DNA of 61,482 nt from CAZBYL01 sp964496275 (GCA_964496275.1 CAZBYL010000005.1:1-61482); one strand, 5' to 3'; numbered from the stretch's first letter, positions 26,780-36,624 are shown. Notes: generated by a model not told the origin, from the letters alone. Translations and numbers: made by a program.

Positions 26780-28000
26780 TTACTCAAGCAAAAAATCTAT
26801 TATATTCACAAGTTTTATTCCGTTCTCCGACTTTATAAAGCTGTGATCTGAGGTGATTATCATTTTTTCGTGGTTGTCGCTCACTGCCGCGAGTGAAGCC
26901 AGTTCGCGTTTCAGAGTTTCCGCGCCTCGAAGCGTTTCCGCTACTTGAATATATACGCGGCTGTCCTGATTTTCGGCGATAAAATCTATCTCCTTGTCAC
27001 CGACCTTGCCTATCGAAAGGCGGTATCCCCTTCTCAGCAGTTCAAGGCAGACAACATTCTCCAGAATGTGCCCTCTGTCTGCGTCTCTGTAACCGAGCAG
27101 CATATTCCTTATCCCTGTGTCCACAATGTAATATTTTGCCTGTGTTTTAAGATACTCTTTGCCCTTTATGTCAAACCTGTTCAGTTTGTAGAATATGTAA
27201 GCTTTTTCAAGCATATCCATATATGTCGATACTGTTCTGTTTGCCGGAACTTTGTCGTTCTTATGTATCTCCCTGCCGCTTGCCAAAAAGTTTGCCGTGC
27301 TGTTCGGCGATGACGGATTGCCTATGTTGTCAGCCATAAAGCGGACAATTTTGCCCATCAGATTCTCGTCCGTTACAGTATTTCTTGCCATAACATCCTT
27401 AAGTATTACTGTTGAAAAAATTCCGTCCAACATGTCATTTATTCTGTTTTGGTTAAATCCGTACTCTGAAACAGCCGGCATTCCTCCGAACTTCAGAAAA
27501 GATTCAAACTGCTCATCATGGGATACTCCTGCGTCGAAATTATTAAAATCAATGTACTCTCTGAATGAAAGCGGCAGCATCTTGATCTCGACAAAACGGC
27601 CTGAAAGCAGAGTTGATAGTTCGGAAGAGAGCAGGTAGGCGTTTGAACCCGTAATATAAATGTCGGCATCGCAATCTACGGAAACAGCATTAATTGCTTT
27701 CTCCCATCGTTCGACCATCTGTACTTCGTCCAAAATAAGATAAACCTTGCCCTCTTTAGGAAGCTGCGAGGTTATGTTCGAGTACAAATCCCTATAGTCT
27801 CTTATGCTGTCGAACGACATAGATTCAAAATTCATCTTTATAATTCTCTCAGAGGGAACTCCGAGCTCCAAAAGCTTTTGCGCAAAAAGCAAAAGCAGAG
27901 ACGACTTGCCGCATCTGCGCATACCGGTCACTATCTTGATTACTTGCTTGTCCTTAAATTCCATGAGTGTTTTCATATAACAGTCTCTGTTTTTCAGCAT
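26780..28000 (-). CDS. AAA ATPase with DUF4143 domain
   Basis: 406 aa. The Walker A motif is TGMRRCGKSSLLL near residue 28 and Walker B is YLILDEVQMV near 91. Sensor-like ITGSNAYLLSSELSTLLSGR follows, with the DUF4143 region in the C-terminal half (YIVDTGIRNMLLG, then GHILENVVCLELLRRG) and a nuclease-like EIDFIAEN near 340. Such ATPases are often multicopy and of unknown function. ATG at 28000 has CGGGGTG upstream. Base composition is AT-richer than the neighbours, and the gene is bracketed by 66-bp direct repeats, which suggests insertion as a unit. Confidence 0.87.
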   Translation of the reverse strand: MLKNRDCYMKTLMEFKDKQVIKIVTGMRRCGKSSLLLLFAQKLLELGVPSERIIKMNFESMSFDSIRDYRDLYSNITSQLPKEGKVYLILDEVQMVERWEKAINAVSVDCDADIYITGSNAYLLSSELSTLLSGRFVEIKMLPLSFREYIDFNNFDAGVSHDEQFESFLKFGGMPAVSEYGFNQNRINDMLDGIFSTVILKDVMARNTVTDENLMGKIVRFMADNIGNPSSPNSTANFLASGREIHKNDKVPANRTVSTYMDMLEKAYIFYKLNRFDIKGKEYLKTQAKYYIVDTGIRNMLLGYRDADRGHILENVVCLELLRRGYRLSIGKVGDKEIDFIAENQDSRVYIQVAETLRGAETLKRELASLAAVSDNHEKMIITSDHSFIKSENGIKLVNIIDFLLE

Positions 28001-28045
28001 CGGTATCACCCCGTTACGATTATCTCTTAAATGTTCTATTTCTGC

Positions 28046-28111
28046 AAGTTTTTAACATTGATGTCAAAAACTCTTATTTTGCGGCAAGTTTTTAACATCG
28101 ATGCAAGAAAC
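28046..28111. repeat. 66-bp repeat, copy upstream of DUF4143 ATPase
   Basis: Units at 28046-28071 and 28086-28111 around the spacer TCTTATTTTGCGGC. Same orientation as the copy at 26696-26761. The repeat ends 46 bp upstream of the ATPase start codon, so it may also carry its promoter or operator. Confidence 0.85.
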
Positions 28112-28313
28112 AGGCATGTGCGGGGCGTGCCTCACTGAATCGTGATTGTTCAAAAGGATAACACCCGGCTGCCGGTTTTTATGTTCTCCATCGGCTGCTT
28201 GGGTACAAAATCAATGGAGCGCCCTCTTCCGGTTACACACGAAAGCGGCGTGTCCGCACGGGACTCGCCGCTTGTCAGTAATGCTTTCTCTGGTGTTTAT
28301 ATTTTCCCGAAAT
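28112..28313. other. Intergenic stretch with hairpins
   Basis: Contains AGGCA-N11-TGCCT near 28112 and a stronger stem AAGCGGCG (28243-28250) / CGCCGCTT (28266-28273). The latter may end transcription of the GH18 gene, although no long T-run follows. No gene is visible. Confidence 0.4.
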
Positions 28314-29756
28314 TTATCTTGCGAGCGAGCTTCCCATGACATCCCATATTTGCGGTTTTTCGTGCCCTTTGCTCCATGCCGCGGCTCCGGCCAAGCCGTA
28401 TTTCTGAATCAGCGCGAGTTTCCGCGCCATTGATGTGCCGTCCTCAACCCACACCTTATAAGTCTTTCCGTTTTTTACGTAGGAGTAGAAGTATTGTCCG
28501 AGCTTGTCGTTCCACACGGGCTGCAGCCCCATCGATGAGATTATGGCATCACTGTCCGCCATTTTCAGAGTATATCCCTTTACCTTCATCCCGTCCGCCG
28601 TCTGAGTTTCTTCCCAGCGTCTCATGTAGAAAGGTACGCCCAGCACGAGTTTTTCCGCAGGTACGCCCTCCGCGAGTGTATTTTGAACAGCCCGTTCAAC
28701 CCATGGCATGGAGGCTACCGAACCCGCTTTTTTTGACGTGCGCCAATGTTCATCATATGCCATGAGCATTATGTAGTCCGTGTTTTGGGCAAGAGCCCCT
28801 CTCATGTGGCTGCGGGAGCTTGCGCTGTTCCCAGGCACATGCACGTCGATTGAACTTTTCAGTCCGAGTGCGTTAAGCTGGGGGGTGAGTATCTCCATAA
28901 GGCGCACAAGACCGTCTCTGTCCGACTCGGCAACGGATTCAAAGTCGATGTTTATCCCGTCAAGATTGTAGAGTTTAGCGTAGACCAAAAGGCGCGCCAC
29001 ATACATGTTGAGGGCAGCCCTGCTTGCGAATAGTTGAGTTGTGTTTGCCCTGCTGAATCCGTTTGAGGCCAATGCCCACACTTTGTACCCCTTTTTGTGC
29101 GCAGCTTCCATGTACGGAACGGACGCTCGGTTTGCCACGTTTCCCATTCCGTCTGTTAAGTTAAACCATGTGGGGCTGATTATACCGAGAGAATTTATTT
29201 TTGTTTCCGCTCCCAAGTCCGGGTTGAATCTTGTGACGTGAGCCCACACGAGAGATATTTTTTTGCCGTCGTCCGCAGGCTTGGGAGTTCTTGCCGCAAG
29301 AGAGGAGGACATTGACGCGCCGGTTTTTGTCAGAACCGCGTTCTCTCCCTCGTATGATACTGCAAGCTGAGTTATAGCTTCCATGCCTGTTACGTTGAAG
29401 TATGATATCCCCTCGGATTTAAGCAGAGGGAAGTAGAGCGGAAGCGAGTTCCCTGCAAGAGAGGCGAGAGCCGGTATATCAAATGTCTCTGCTGGGTTGT
29501 TTACGTTAAGAAAGAACCCTTTGCCTTTCAGTCCGTCTGTAAGCTGAATTCCCATTGCAGCCATTGTATCCTGAGGAACCCAAAGACCGTCATGGCGCAG
29601 TATGCCGGTTCCTGCCGCGGTTGAGTTTGTTCCCTGTCTGTGTACCAAGGGTATCTGAGTTTCCGGTTCGGCGGCAAAGAGCGAGGCCGAGAGCGAGATT
29701 ATTATGGCAAACGCCATAACAAGAGAGGTTACATATCTTTTTGAGAAATTTTTCAA
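28314..29756 (-). CDS. Secreted GH18-family glycoside hydrolase (YaaH/chitinase-like)
   Basis: 480 aa. A TTG start at 29756 with AAGGGG upstream gives a signal peptide (cleavage after LFAA). Residues ~35-140 resemble the copper-amine-oxidase-N-like domain often found before peptidoglycan or glycan hydrolases. The catalytic TIM barrel follows, with the GH18 motif DGINIDFE (DxxDxDxE form, acid Glu near residue 267) and MAYDEHW and FYMRRW strands. It probably acts on cell-wall or chitin-like GlcNAc polymers. Single gene; an inverted repeat lies at 28243-28273 just past its stop. Confidence 0.88.
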   Translation of the reverse strand: MKNFSKRYVTSLVMAFAIIISLSASLFAAEPETQIPLVHRQGTNSTAAGTGILRHDGLWVPQDTMAAMGIQLTDGLKGKGFFLNVNNPAETFDIPALASLAGNSLPLYFPLLKSEGISYFNVTGMEAITQLAVSYEGENAVLTKTGASMSSSLAARTPKPADDGKKISLVWAHVTRFNPDLGAETKINSLGIISPTWFNLTDGMGNVANRASVPYMEAAHKKGYKVWALASNGFSRANTTQLFASRAALNMYVARLLVYAKLYNLDGINIDFESVAESDRDGLVRLMEILTPQLNALGLKSSIDVHVPGNSASSRSHMRGALAQNTDYIMLMAYDEHWRTSKKAGSVASMPWVERAVQNTLAEGVPAEKLVLGVPFYMRRWEETQTADGMKVKGYTLKMADSDAIISSMGLQPVWNDKLGQYFYSYVKNGKTYKVWVEDGTSMARKLALIQKYGLAGAAAWSKGHEKPQIWDVMGSSLAR

Positions 29757-29872
29757 GTTTTATTGCCCCTTTCATCTTTCGCCCACCATAATAAGCTTAT
29801 TTATATTAGCCAGCTACAGCCAAATTGCTATATAATCATGCTGATAAATTTTTTGTGATGGGAGATTCTTTT

Positions 29873-30433
29873 TTGAGACATACGTTTTTTGTGATTCTCG
29901 TTTTGCTCGTTGTTGCCTGCTCAATCGCTTCTGCGTCCGAACATAGTGCCGAGGCTAATCTTGGCATGACGGCAGAGGATTTTATCGGCAAAATGGGTTA
30001 TGCCTGTTCTCGGGTCCCGAGCGGCATGAGCCGTGAACTGCTTGAGGAAAATTACACTCCGTCGAAGGGCACGAGCGATGTTATAGCGTATAACAGCTCG
30101 GTTATAATTCTGCTGAACAGAGAAAAATCTTCAAAGATTCTTCGCAATGTGGCGGTAAGTTATGTTTTTGAACAGTCTGAGCGTTCGGAGAACTATCATG
30201 ACCACGGATATAAACCGGACGAGGAAGTTGTTTTTTCAAGTATCTGTATGCAGACACTGCTTGCCCTGAACAGCGGTATGACGGTTCCCGACGCGAGGGC
30301 GATATTGAAGGAGATAGGTCTGTACGGAGCGCTTCTGGACGGAGTTCAGCGCAGCGTGAAGCGTGACGGATTGATGTATATTATGAAACTTCAGCCGAAC
30401 GGTATGGCAGTAATGGCTGTGTCACACCTTTAA
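29873..30433 (+). CDS. Exported protein of unknown function
   Basis: 186 aa from TTG at 29873 (GGGAG eight bases upstream), giving signal peptide MRHTFFVILVLLVVACSIAS. A longer frame from 29825 would start inside the TATAAT at 29831-29836, which with TG upstream looks like an extended -10 box. The mature part (MTAEDFIGKMG to the end) has no family I can name. It is divergent from the GH18 gene and 44 bp before the acidic TPR-like gene. Confidence 0.62.
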   Translation: MRHTFFVILVLLVVACSIASASEHSAEANLGMTAEDFIGKMGYACSRVPSGMSRELLEENYTPSKGTSDVIAYNSSVIILLNREKSSKILRNVAVSYVFEQSERSENYHDHGYKPDEEVVFSSICMQTLLALNSGMTVPDARAILKEIGLYGALLDGVQRSVKRDGLMYIMKLQPNGMAVMAVSHL

Positions 30434-30483
30434 GTTTTGCAATATAATAGGCACATAAATTTTAAAAAGAGGGGTATATGGTT

Positions 30484-31404
30484 ATGACTGTAGAACAGCT
30501 TTTGGACAAACTTGACGACGCTCAGACGGATAATGAGATACGCGCCATAGGGGAACAGCTTTTGGAACTGGATCCGTCCAGCCCATACGGAAAACTCGCA
30601 GTATGGGAGACTATGGAGTATGACGAGTGCATAGAGAATCTTGACATGCTGCGCGACGCTCTGGATACGATACGGGCGGTTGTGGATGCAAAAGAGAATC
30701 CTCCCATTATCGAGGACGACCGTGACGCTCAGGTCTACTGCACAATTTTGATGAATCTCGGCTACTCACTCCTTGCCGAAGGCGAGACGGAGGACGCTCT
30801 TGAGGTTGCGCGTGAATTTGCGAACTTCGATGATGAAGGCTACTTCCCGAGCCGCACTCTAATGTACCGCTGCATGATCGACCTTGCCATGTACAACGAT
30901 ATACTCAGCACTCTTGAGGCCGATCCTCTCGAATCCGTAGTGGGCGAGTATGCGCGCGCCCTTGCTCTGTTGGAGCTCGGTTCCGATGCGGGCGAAGTGC
31001 GTGATGCCCTGAACTACGCGATTTCCCTTGCGCCTGACGTTCCCTTCTTCATTCTCAATATATGGGATATGCCGGAAGCGGACGATAACATAGACGAGGA
31101 TATGGAAGATGTCGTGAGCTACGCGGCCTACCTTGCCGAGCCTTGGACCTCGACAGACGCACGTCTCGCCGCACTCAGCGCCCCCACCTTCCTCTTCGGC
31201 TATCTCACAAACAGACTTGAGGACGAGAAAGATATCGCTCTTCTGAAAGAGGGATATGAATCCTCCGATGTTCTTGATGATGTAGAGGCCGCCAAAGCCC
31301 GCATCGAAGAGATGGAGGAAGAGGCAAGAGACCCCGAAGAAATTGACGCCTTTGCCTTGGGAGAGACAGCCGTAATAGTGGAAAAACTCCTGACTAAGAA
31401 CTAA
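30484..31404 (+). CDS. Acidic helical-repeat (TPR-like) cytoplasmic protein
   Basis: About 306 aa, strongly acidic, all-helical, with TPR-like spacing (GYSLLAEGETEDALEVAREF, YARALALLELG). ATG at 30484 is preferred over 30478 because GAGGGG then lies nine bases upstream rather than three. No signal peptide or enzyme motif. TATAAT at 30443-30448 suggests its own promoter. Function unknown; such proteins usually mediate protein contacts. Confidence 0.72.
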   Translation: MTVEQLLDKLDDAQTDNEIRAIGEQLLELDPSSPYGKLAVWETMEYDECIENLDMLRDALDTIRAVVDAKENPPIIEDDRDAQVYCTILMNLGYSLLAEGETEDALEVAREFANFDDEGYFPSRTLMYRCMIDLAMYNDILSTLEADPLESVVGEYARALALLELGSDAGEVRDALNYAISLAPDVPFFILNIWDMPEADDNIDEDMEDVVSYAAYLAEPWTSTDARLAALSAPTFLFGYLTNRLEDEKDIALLKEGYESSDVLDDVEAAKARIEEMEEEARDPEEIDAFALGETAVIVEKLLTKN

Positions 31405-31504
31405 GTCCGCACTACGACCGGCAAACGCTTGCCGCCATCTCCTTGGGGATGAGCAAGTCTCTGTGCCGGTAAAGGCTGCACCGAACACAAACTTGATAAC
31501 AAAA

Positions 31505-31542
31505 GGCCGCGCCGTTTCAGGTATAAAACTTGAACGGCGCGG
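31505..31542 (+). terminator. GC-rich terminator
   Basis: Stem GCCGCGCCGTT (31505-31515) / AACGGCGCGGC (31532-31542), followed by TCTTGTTTG. It lies between the convergent genes ending at 31404 and 31582. Confidence 0.75.
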
Positions 31543-31581
31543 CTCTTGTTTGTGTAAGGGTTTTGTATTTTTTCGGAATAT

Positions 31582-32316
31582 TTAAGGTCTGAATATAATT
31601 CTGTCGTCCGTTTCGACGACTTCGTAAAGGTAGTTTCTGTCTCTGTCCCACGCGTAACGTCCGTTGGATGCTATTGAACCGTATCCGTCAAGGTACTGCA
31701 TGTTCAGAGATTCCGCTCTGTTTCTGGTTGTGTATCCCCTATACACGGGAAGCAGCGGAAGGCGCCCGCGTATTTTTGTGCTGCCCCAGTCTCCCATAAG
31801 TTTTGTCTCGGCCAGCACGCTGTCAATTACGCTCCTGAACTCTGCCGGAGTGTCGTCTATAAACTTCAGCCTGCCCATCGCGGATTTTCCGAAACGGTCA
31901 AGAAGATATGCCGATGCCCAAACTCCGTTGGGAAGTTCTCTGAGATACGTTACAGCCGAAAAGAGCGCGTCAATCGCCGCGAGCTGTCTTGGCTGCACTC
32001 TGTGGTTTGTAAAAAATCCGCTGACCTCTTCCCACCTTGCAGGGTCGCCCGATGGGAACAGCCTGTCAGTGAGAGCCACTGCCGCCGCAGCTCTTGCCTG
32101 TGCGTCTCCCTGCCGTGTGGCGAGCCAAAGCTCCTCTTCCGTCCCCTGCGGGGCGGATTTCCTGAGCTCGTCCAGCACAGCGGTTCCCGCTGTCTTTATC
32201 TTCTCTCGCTGTTCCATTCTAAGTACAAAAGAATCCCAATCCTCCGCAGCTGATGCAGGAAGTGCGGATAGCGCAAAGATAAGCGCAAACATAATTGCCG
32301 CTGATATTTTTTTCAT
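31582..32316 (-). CDS. Exported protein of unknown function
   Basis: 244 aa. ATG at 32316 has AAAGGAGTG upstream and a signal peptide ending ASAAE. The mature region is mainly helical to about residue 160 (one segment, AARAAAAVALTDRLF, is HEAT-like), then has an Arg/Tyr-rich C-terminal beta region. No family recognised. The neighbouring exported protein upstream on the same strand (32404-33171) lies 87 bp away. Confidence 0.65.
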   Translation of the reverse strand: MKKISAAIMFALIFALSALPASAAEDWDSFVLRMEQREKIKTAGTAVLDELRKSAPQGTEEELWLATRQGDAQARAAAAVALTDRLFPSGDPARWEEVSGFFTNHRVQPRQLAAIDALFSAVTYLRELPNGVWASAYLLDRFGKSAMGRLKFIDDTPAEFRSVIDSVLAETKLMGDWGSTKIRGRLPLLPVYRGYTTRNRAESLNMQYLDGYGSIASNGRYAWDRDRNYLYEVVETDDRIIFRP

Positions 32317-32403
32317 CTCTGTCACTCCTTTATGGTATCTCATACTGTTTATGTCTATATTTTAGTTTGCACCGGCCCAAGGTAAAGTGTATTTTATGTA
32401 AAA

Positions 32404-33171
32404 TTAAAATACTTTATCCCCGCGAACGGTCACTTCTCTCTCCCATTTGCCTGCGCGCCAGACCTTGCTGTTCACGCTGCCGTTCAGCAGCTTCCACATC
32501 TTAACTTCGGATGTTCCTGATGCGGTGAGATCTATCTTCATCAGCTCTCCCTTGTGCATGGGAATATACACCTCCATGCCGTAGGAATATATCCTGCTGC
32601 GCTTATCGTCTGCTGCGCTCTCCTGTTGTGCGGATTTGTAGGGAGCCCCCCGCCTTTTCCCGTAAACGCGGAATTTTGAAAGCCCGTCCTTTGTAAAAAT
32701 CACAATTCCGCCCTTGCCGTACCCCTTTACAAAGCCTGTCAAAAAATTCAGCCTGGCATCGAAGCTTTCCCCCGACAGAGGCAGCACGGAGGTGCAGAAT
32801 GTTCCGAGATATGACGCAGAAGATTTCTGTTCCGCTCCCACCGCTGTGCCTATCGCCGCTGCGGCAGCCGTATGCTTGCCCAGCGCAATAAGGTCGTTCA
32901 GATTTTTTTCAAGAGCCGCTATTTTTGCCGTGTCCGTAGTTTTCAGAGTATCAAGGGCCGTCTTGTACACCTCGGGAAGAGCTGCGCGATGGTCTATGGA
33001 TATCGGCGCGCTGTCCGCAGATTCTGCCGAAACGGCCTCTGTCGGATATGTGTCATGTGAGATTATCTGATTGTCTGAGACCGAGCCGCTGCTGACATTT
33101 TCGGCTGCAAAGAGGTTTGCAGGAAGCAAAAGTACAAAGATGAGGATAAAAACCGCTATGTTTCTCTTCAA
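32404..33171 (-). CDS. Exported protein of unknown function
   Basis: 255 aa from TTG at 33171, with GGGGGAAC upstream, which gives signal peptide MKRNIAVFILIFVLLLPANL and cleavage near FAAE. A longer frame exists but lacks a ribosome site. The mature part has a Ser/Ala/Asp-rich linker, a helical middle and a C-terminal domain of short strands (GIVIFTKDGLSKFRVYG, YGMEVYIPMHKG). No catalytic motif seen. Confidence 0.62.
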   Translation of the reverse strand: MKRNIAVFILIFVLLLPANLFAAENVSSGSVSDNQIISHDTYPTEAVSAESADSAPISIDHRAALPEVYKTALDTLKTTDTAKIAALEKNLNDLIALGKHTAAAAAIGTAVGAEQKSSASYLGTFCTSVLPLSGESFDARLNFLTGFVKGYGKGGIVIFTKDGLSKFRVYGKRRGAPYKSAQQESAADDKRSRIYSYGMEVYIPMHKGELMKIDLTASGTSEVKMWKLLNGSVNSKVWRAGKWEREVTVRGDKVF

Positions 33172-33275
33172 ATCGTGTTCCCCCAATATGTGTCGTAACG
33201 TTATAAATTGTGCAGGGCACGCTCCGCCTTGCAAATCAGGGAGCGTGCCGTCATATAAATTATAGAGCGTATAAA

Positions 33276-33758
33276 CTAAATATCAATATATCTTGTCTCT
33301 CCGTCGGAGCTTACGTGTCCGGAATTTCTTTTTGGCATCGAGCCGTCAAACGCCATGATGAGGACAGGCAGCCCCATCAGTACAGTCGTCGCTATTCCCC
33401 AAAGCCAAAAATTCTTGCCCAGTCTGCGCGCTATACTTCCCCAAAGCCACACGGACGCCGCTATGCCTATCATTGCCGACGAAGGTTCCAGCACAGGCGC
33501 GAAGAGGTAAAAGCTCACGGCGTTCATTATGAAGGTTATCAGCCCCGGCGCAACGATTGCCGCAGTGAGCCAGCGCGATACGGCCGCGCAGTCGCAGAGC
33601 AGCATGACGTTGTAGACAGGAATGAGAAAACCTATAAAGGAACCTGTGCGAAACTTTTCCCCAAGCCTGTAAAAGACGTACGCCGCGAATATGTAAAGCC
33701 CGAAACACATAAGAGTTACGGCAATAATCGCAAACGCACCGAACAGCAGAGTAAACAA
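33276..33758 (-). CDS. Four-helix membrane protein
   Basis: 160 aa with about five hydrophobic segments and the stretch GFLIPVYNVMLLCD, which resembles DUF5684-type small membrane proteins. TTG start at 33758, one base after the stop of the UPF0182 gene. Its ribosome site (AAGGGG) lies inside the end of that gene, so the two are translationally coupled and may work together in the membrane. Confidence 0.65.
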   Translation of the reverse strand: MFTLLFGAFAIIAVTLMCFGLYIFAAYVFYRLGEKFRTGSFIGFLIPVYNVMLLCDCAAVSRWLTAAIVAPGLITFIMNAVSFYLFAPVLEPSSAMIGIAASVWLWGSIARRLGKNFWLWGIATTVLMGLPVLIMAFDGSMPKRNSGHVSSDGETRYIDI

Positions 33759-33759
33759 T

Positions 33760-36624
33760 TTATTTTATCCCCTTTTCCAATGAGAGCTGAGTCAGAACAT
33801 CTCCGAGCTTCTTTATGTCGGTTCCGTACTTTGCCCAATTTCCCTGACGCTGCGCGTTCTGTGAAGATTCGTAAAGCGACTGAGCTTTTTTCACAAGCTC
33901 CGCTGCAGTCGCGCCGTCCGTATCCTTCACGGGAAGAGCATCCTGAACCGCCGGCGCGTTCTTATTGCTCACGCTCACCTTTGTCCCGGTCGCGTTCATT
34001 ACCTTTTGTCCCATAAGGTTTTCGAGCGCGCCTCCGAAAGTTTCATCCCACGCCACGCGTCCGCCTGTTGAAACGACGACCCTCTTGAGCTCCGGCAGCT
34101 CGCCGTTTTCAGCTTTCAAATAGAGCGGCTGGACATAGAGCAGAGACTTGCCCACCGGAATAACAAGCAGATCCCCGCGTATAACATCCGAACCCCTCTG
34201 GCTCCAAAGCGAAAGCTGCGCCGATATTTCGGGATTCTGGTCTATAAGAGCCTCTATCTGAGCCGGACCGTAAATAAGCTTCTGCTTCGGGAACTGATAC
34301 ACGAGAAGCTCTCCGTAGTTTGCCGGGTCGCACCGTCCTGCCATCCAGCCTATCAGGTTATCCCTGCCGAGCGGCATATAGGGGACTATAATGGCGAATT
34401 CAGGGTTCTTCTCGCCCCACAGCTTCATTGTAACGTAGTTCGGCTGTATTCTTCTTTCACGTCCGACAGGCGTAACCTCCCAAACGTCCTCTCTGTTGTA
34501 GTAGGTGTTTGTATCGCTCATGTGATATGTGCGGTAAACGTCCGTCTGAACCTCAAAGAAATCCTCCGGGTAGCGCATGTGGCTCCAAAGCTCTTTGGAC
34601 ATCTCTTTGCCCGAACGGAAAAGCCCGGGGAATATCTTATTCCACGTCGCCGCAAGCGGATCCTTGTCGTCCACGATGTAGAAAGTCATCTTTCCGTTAT
34701 AAGCGTCAACCGTGGCTTTTATACTGTTTCTGACATAATTTACGCCGTTGAAGTGCACCAGAGTCTTATCCTCGGTAGATACTGGCTTTGAGTAGGGATA
34801 GCGGTGAGACCAAGTGAAAGCATCCTGCACCCATATAATTTTGCCATCCAGCAGCACAGGGTACGTGTCGTTGTCGTATATAAGAAACGGAGCAACATCC
34901 TCAAGAGCTTCGCGTACGTTTCTGTTAAACATCACTCTGCTTTCCGGTTTGAGAGCGCCGGTAAAAAGAATCTCAGTATCGCGGAATCTAAGAGTGAAAA
35001 GCAGCTTGCGCCAGAAAGAGCCGATAAGCACTCCTCCGTCTCCGCTGTAGGTCGTTCTCGCGTTGGACGCTCCCATCGGATAATCAAATTCCTTGACTTC
35101 CGTATTCACCAGCACATACGAATCTGCCTTATTTCCGAAATAAATCTCAGGACGTGTAAGCGGAATATCAACATTTGAATGCGACGGCAGATCCTTCATA
35201 AAGAAATAGGGCATACCTCCGTCCGCTATCTCGTTTACCGGGTTCATTACAACGCCGTAGCCGTGAGTAAACTCAAGATGAGTGTTCACCCATGTCGGGT
35301 TTTGAAGGCGAGACAAATCCAGCTCTCTGACCGCAAGCATAACCTGACGGTTAAACCCGTTCAGCGGATATCTGTCGATGTAAACATCTTCAAAATTATA
35401 ATAGGTGCGTATTGCCTGAAGCTGCTTATACGTGCGAAGCAGCGGAGAATAATCCCAGAGACGGATATTCTGAACGGTCTCCTGATCCGCCTTGAGCTCC
35501 GCCGCAGTTACTTCCGCTTCCGGCGTGACGGGAAGAATACGAACCTTATCCAGTCCGAAAGCCTTCCTTGTGTAATCCAGATGGTAATTTATATACTTCT
35601 TCTCAAACTCATACTCATTCGGTTTAACCCTGTACTGCTGAATAATTCCCGGTACAAACGAACGCGCGCCCCAGCCGAGCACAAGCAGAACGCCAACGAC
35701 TATCACGGAGAACTTCCACATCGGTTTGAAAACATTCATAAGCAAAAGCAGAGCGCCGACAAAGGCCGCCGCAGCAAGAATCGTCATGGAGGGAAGCATC
35801 ACGTTCATATCCGTATAACCGGCTCCGAACACAACTCCCGTCGGAGAGAAGAGCAGCTCATATCTGTCTATCCAGTAGCCGCCGCCCCACACGATAAGAA
35901 TGAGAGCTCCGAGCACCGCGAGATGAATCCGCGCCTTGGGCGTACAAATAACCTTTGTCCCTGCAAGCACGAAAGATCTCGTCACAAAGTAAGCTCCGAA
36001 CGCGCCGATAAGCGCCACGAAAAGAACGCCTTGCAGCCAGGACTGAAGAAAACGCACAAAGGGAAGCGTGAAAACATAGAAAGAAATATCCAGCCCGAAG
36101 AGAGGGTCCGCCTCGCCGAAAGCCGTCGGGTTCAGGAACTTAAGGAAGGTTCCCCACATACCCATCGCGCCGAGAGCGTTTATCACAGCCATAAAAGCGG
36201 CCACTCCGACAAGCAGCCATCTTGACACAGGCATATCGAGCTTCTCGCCGGCAGCCTGGGAAAGATACCCCATGCCGTTCTTTAAGGCGAGTTTCCAGTT
36301 CAGCCAATATATCAAAAAGGCGGGAACGAGAGCGACAAAGAAAAGCTCCCACTTAGCCGTCAGCCTGCGCCAGAAAACGGACTCAAAGCCTTGGGATTCA
36401 AACCAATACATATCCGTAAGAAATCTCGCAATCCCCGGCAGCACTATCGCAAAAACAAAAAATGCCCCCACAAGGAAGAGCCATAGCTTCGGTATTTTGG
36501 GAAGTTTAACTGTAGGCCGGGGCTGAGCCTCTTCCTTCCAGTCGTCATCGTTATCTCCTGCGCCCTGCTGCCATTGGCGCTCCGGAACTCCCATAAGCCT
36601 CTCGAGAATACTTTTAATATCCAT
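33760..36624 (-). CDS. UPF0182 family membrane protein
   Basis: 954 aa. ATG at 36624 has GGAGGAG upstream. A Pro-rich cytoplasmic N-terminus is followed by about seven membrane helices up to residue ~330, then a large extracytoplasmic domain with the family's typical motifs (YRVKPNEYEFEKKYINYHL, GYGVVMNPVNEI, TYYNREDVWEVTP). A Gln/Asn-rich coiled tail ends the protein. UPF0182 proteins are known from actinobacteria, cyanobacteria and Synergistetes, with no settled function. Co-transcribed with the small membrane protein 33276-33758. Confidence 0.93.
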   Translation of the reverse strand: MDIKSILERLMGVPERQWQQGAGDNDDDWKEEAQPRPTVKLPKIPKLWLFLVGAFFVFAIVLPGIARFLTDMYWFESQGFESVFWRRLTAKWELFFVALVPAFLIYWLNWKLALKNGMGYLSQAAGEKLDMPVSRWLLVGVAAFMAVINALGAMGMWGTFLKFLNPTAFGEADPLFGLDISFYVFTLPFVRFLQSWLQGVLFVALIGAFGAYFVTRSFVLAGTKVICTPKARIHLAVLGALILIVWGGGYWIDRYELLFSPTGVVFGAGYTDMNVMLPSMTILAAAAFVGALLLLMNVFKPMWKFSVIVVGVLLVLGWGARSFVPGIIQQYRVKPNEYEFEKKYINYHLDYTRKAFGLDKVRILPVTPEAEVTAAELKADQETVQNIRLWDYSPLLRTYKQLQAIRTYYNFEDVYIDRYPLNGFNRQVMLAVRELDLSRLQNPTWVNTHLEFTHGYGVVMNPVNEIADGGMPYFFMKDLPSHSNVDIPLTRPEIYFGNKADSYVLVNTEVKEFDYPMGASNARTTYSGDGGVLIGSFWRKLLFTLRFRDTEILFTGALKPESRVMFNRNVREALEDVAPFLIYDNDTYPVLLDGKIIWVQDAFTWSHRYPYSKPVSTEDKTLVHFNGVNYVRNSIKATVDAYNGKMTFYIVDDKDPLAATWNKIFPGLFRSGKEMSKELWSHMRYPEDFFEVQTDVYRTYHMSDTNTYYNREDVWEVTPVGRERRIQPNYVTMKLWGEKNPEFAIIVPYMPLGRDNLIGWMAGRCDPANYGELLVYQFPKQKLIYGPAQIEALIDQNPEISAQLSLWSQRGSDVIRGDLLVIPVGKSLLYVQPLYLKAENGELPELKRVVVSTGGRVAWDETFGGALENLMGQKVMNATGTKVSVSNKNAPAVQDALPVKDTDGATAAELVKKAQSLYESSQNAQRQGNWAKYGTDIKKLGDVLTQLSLEKGIK

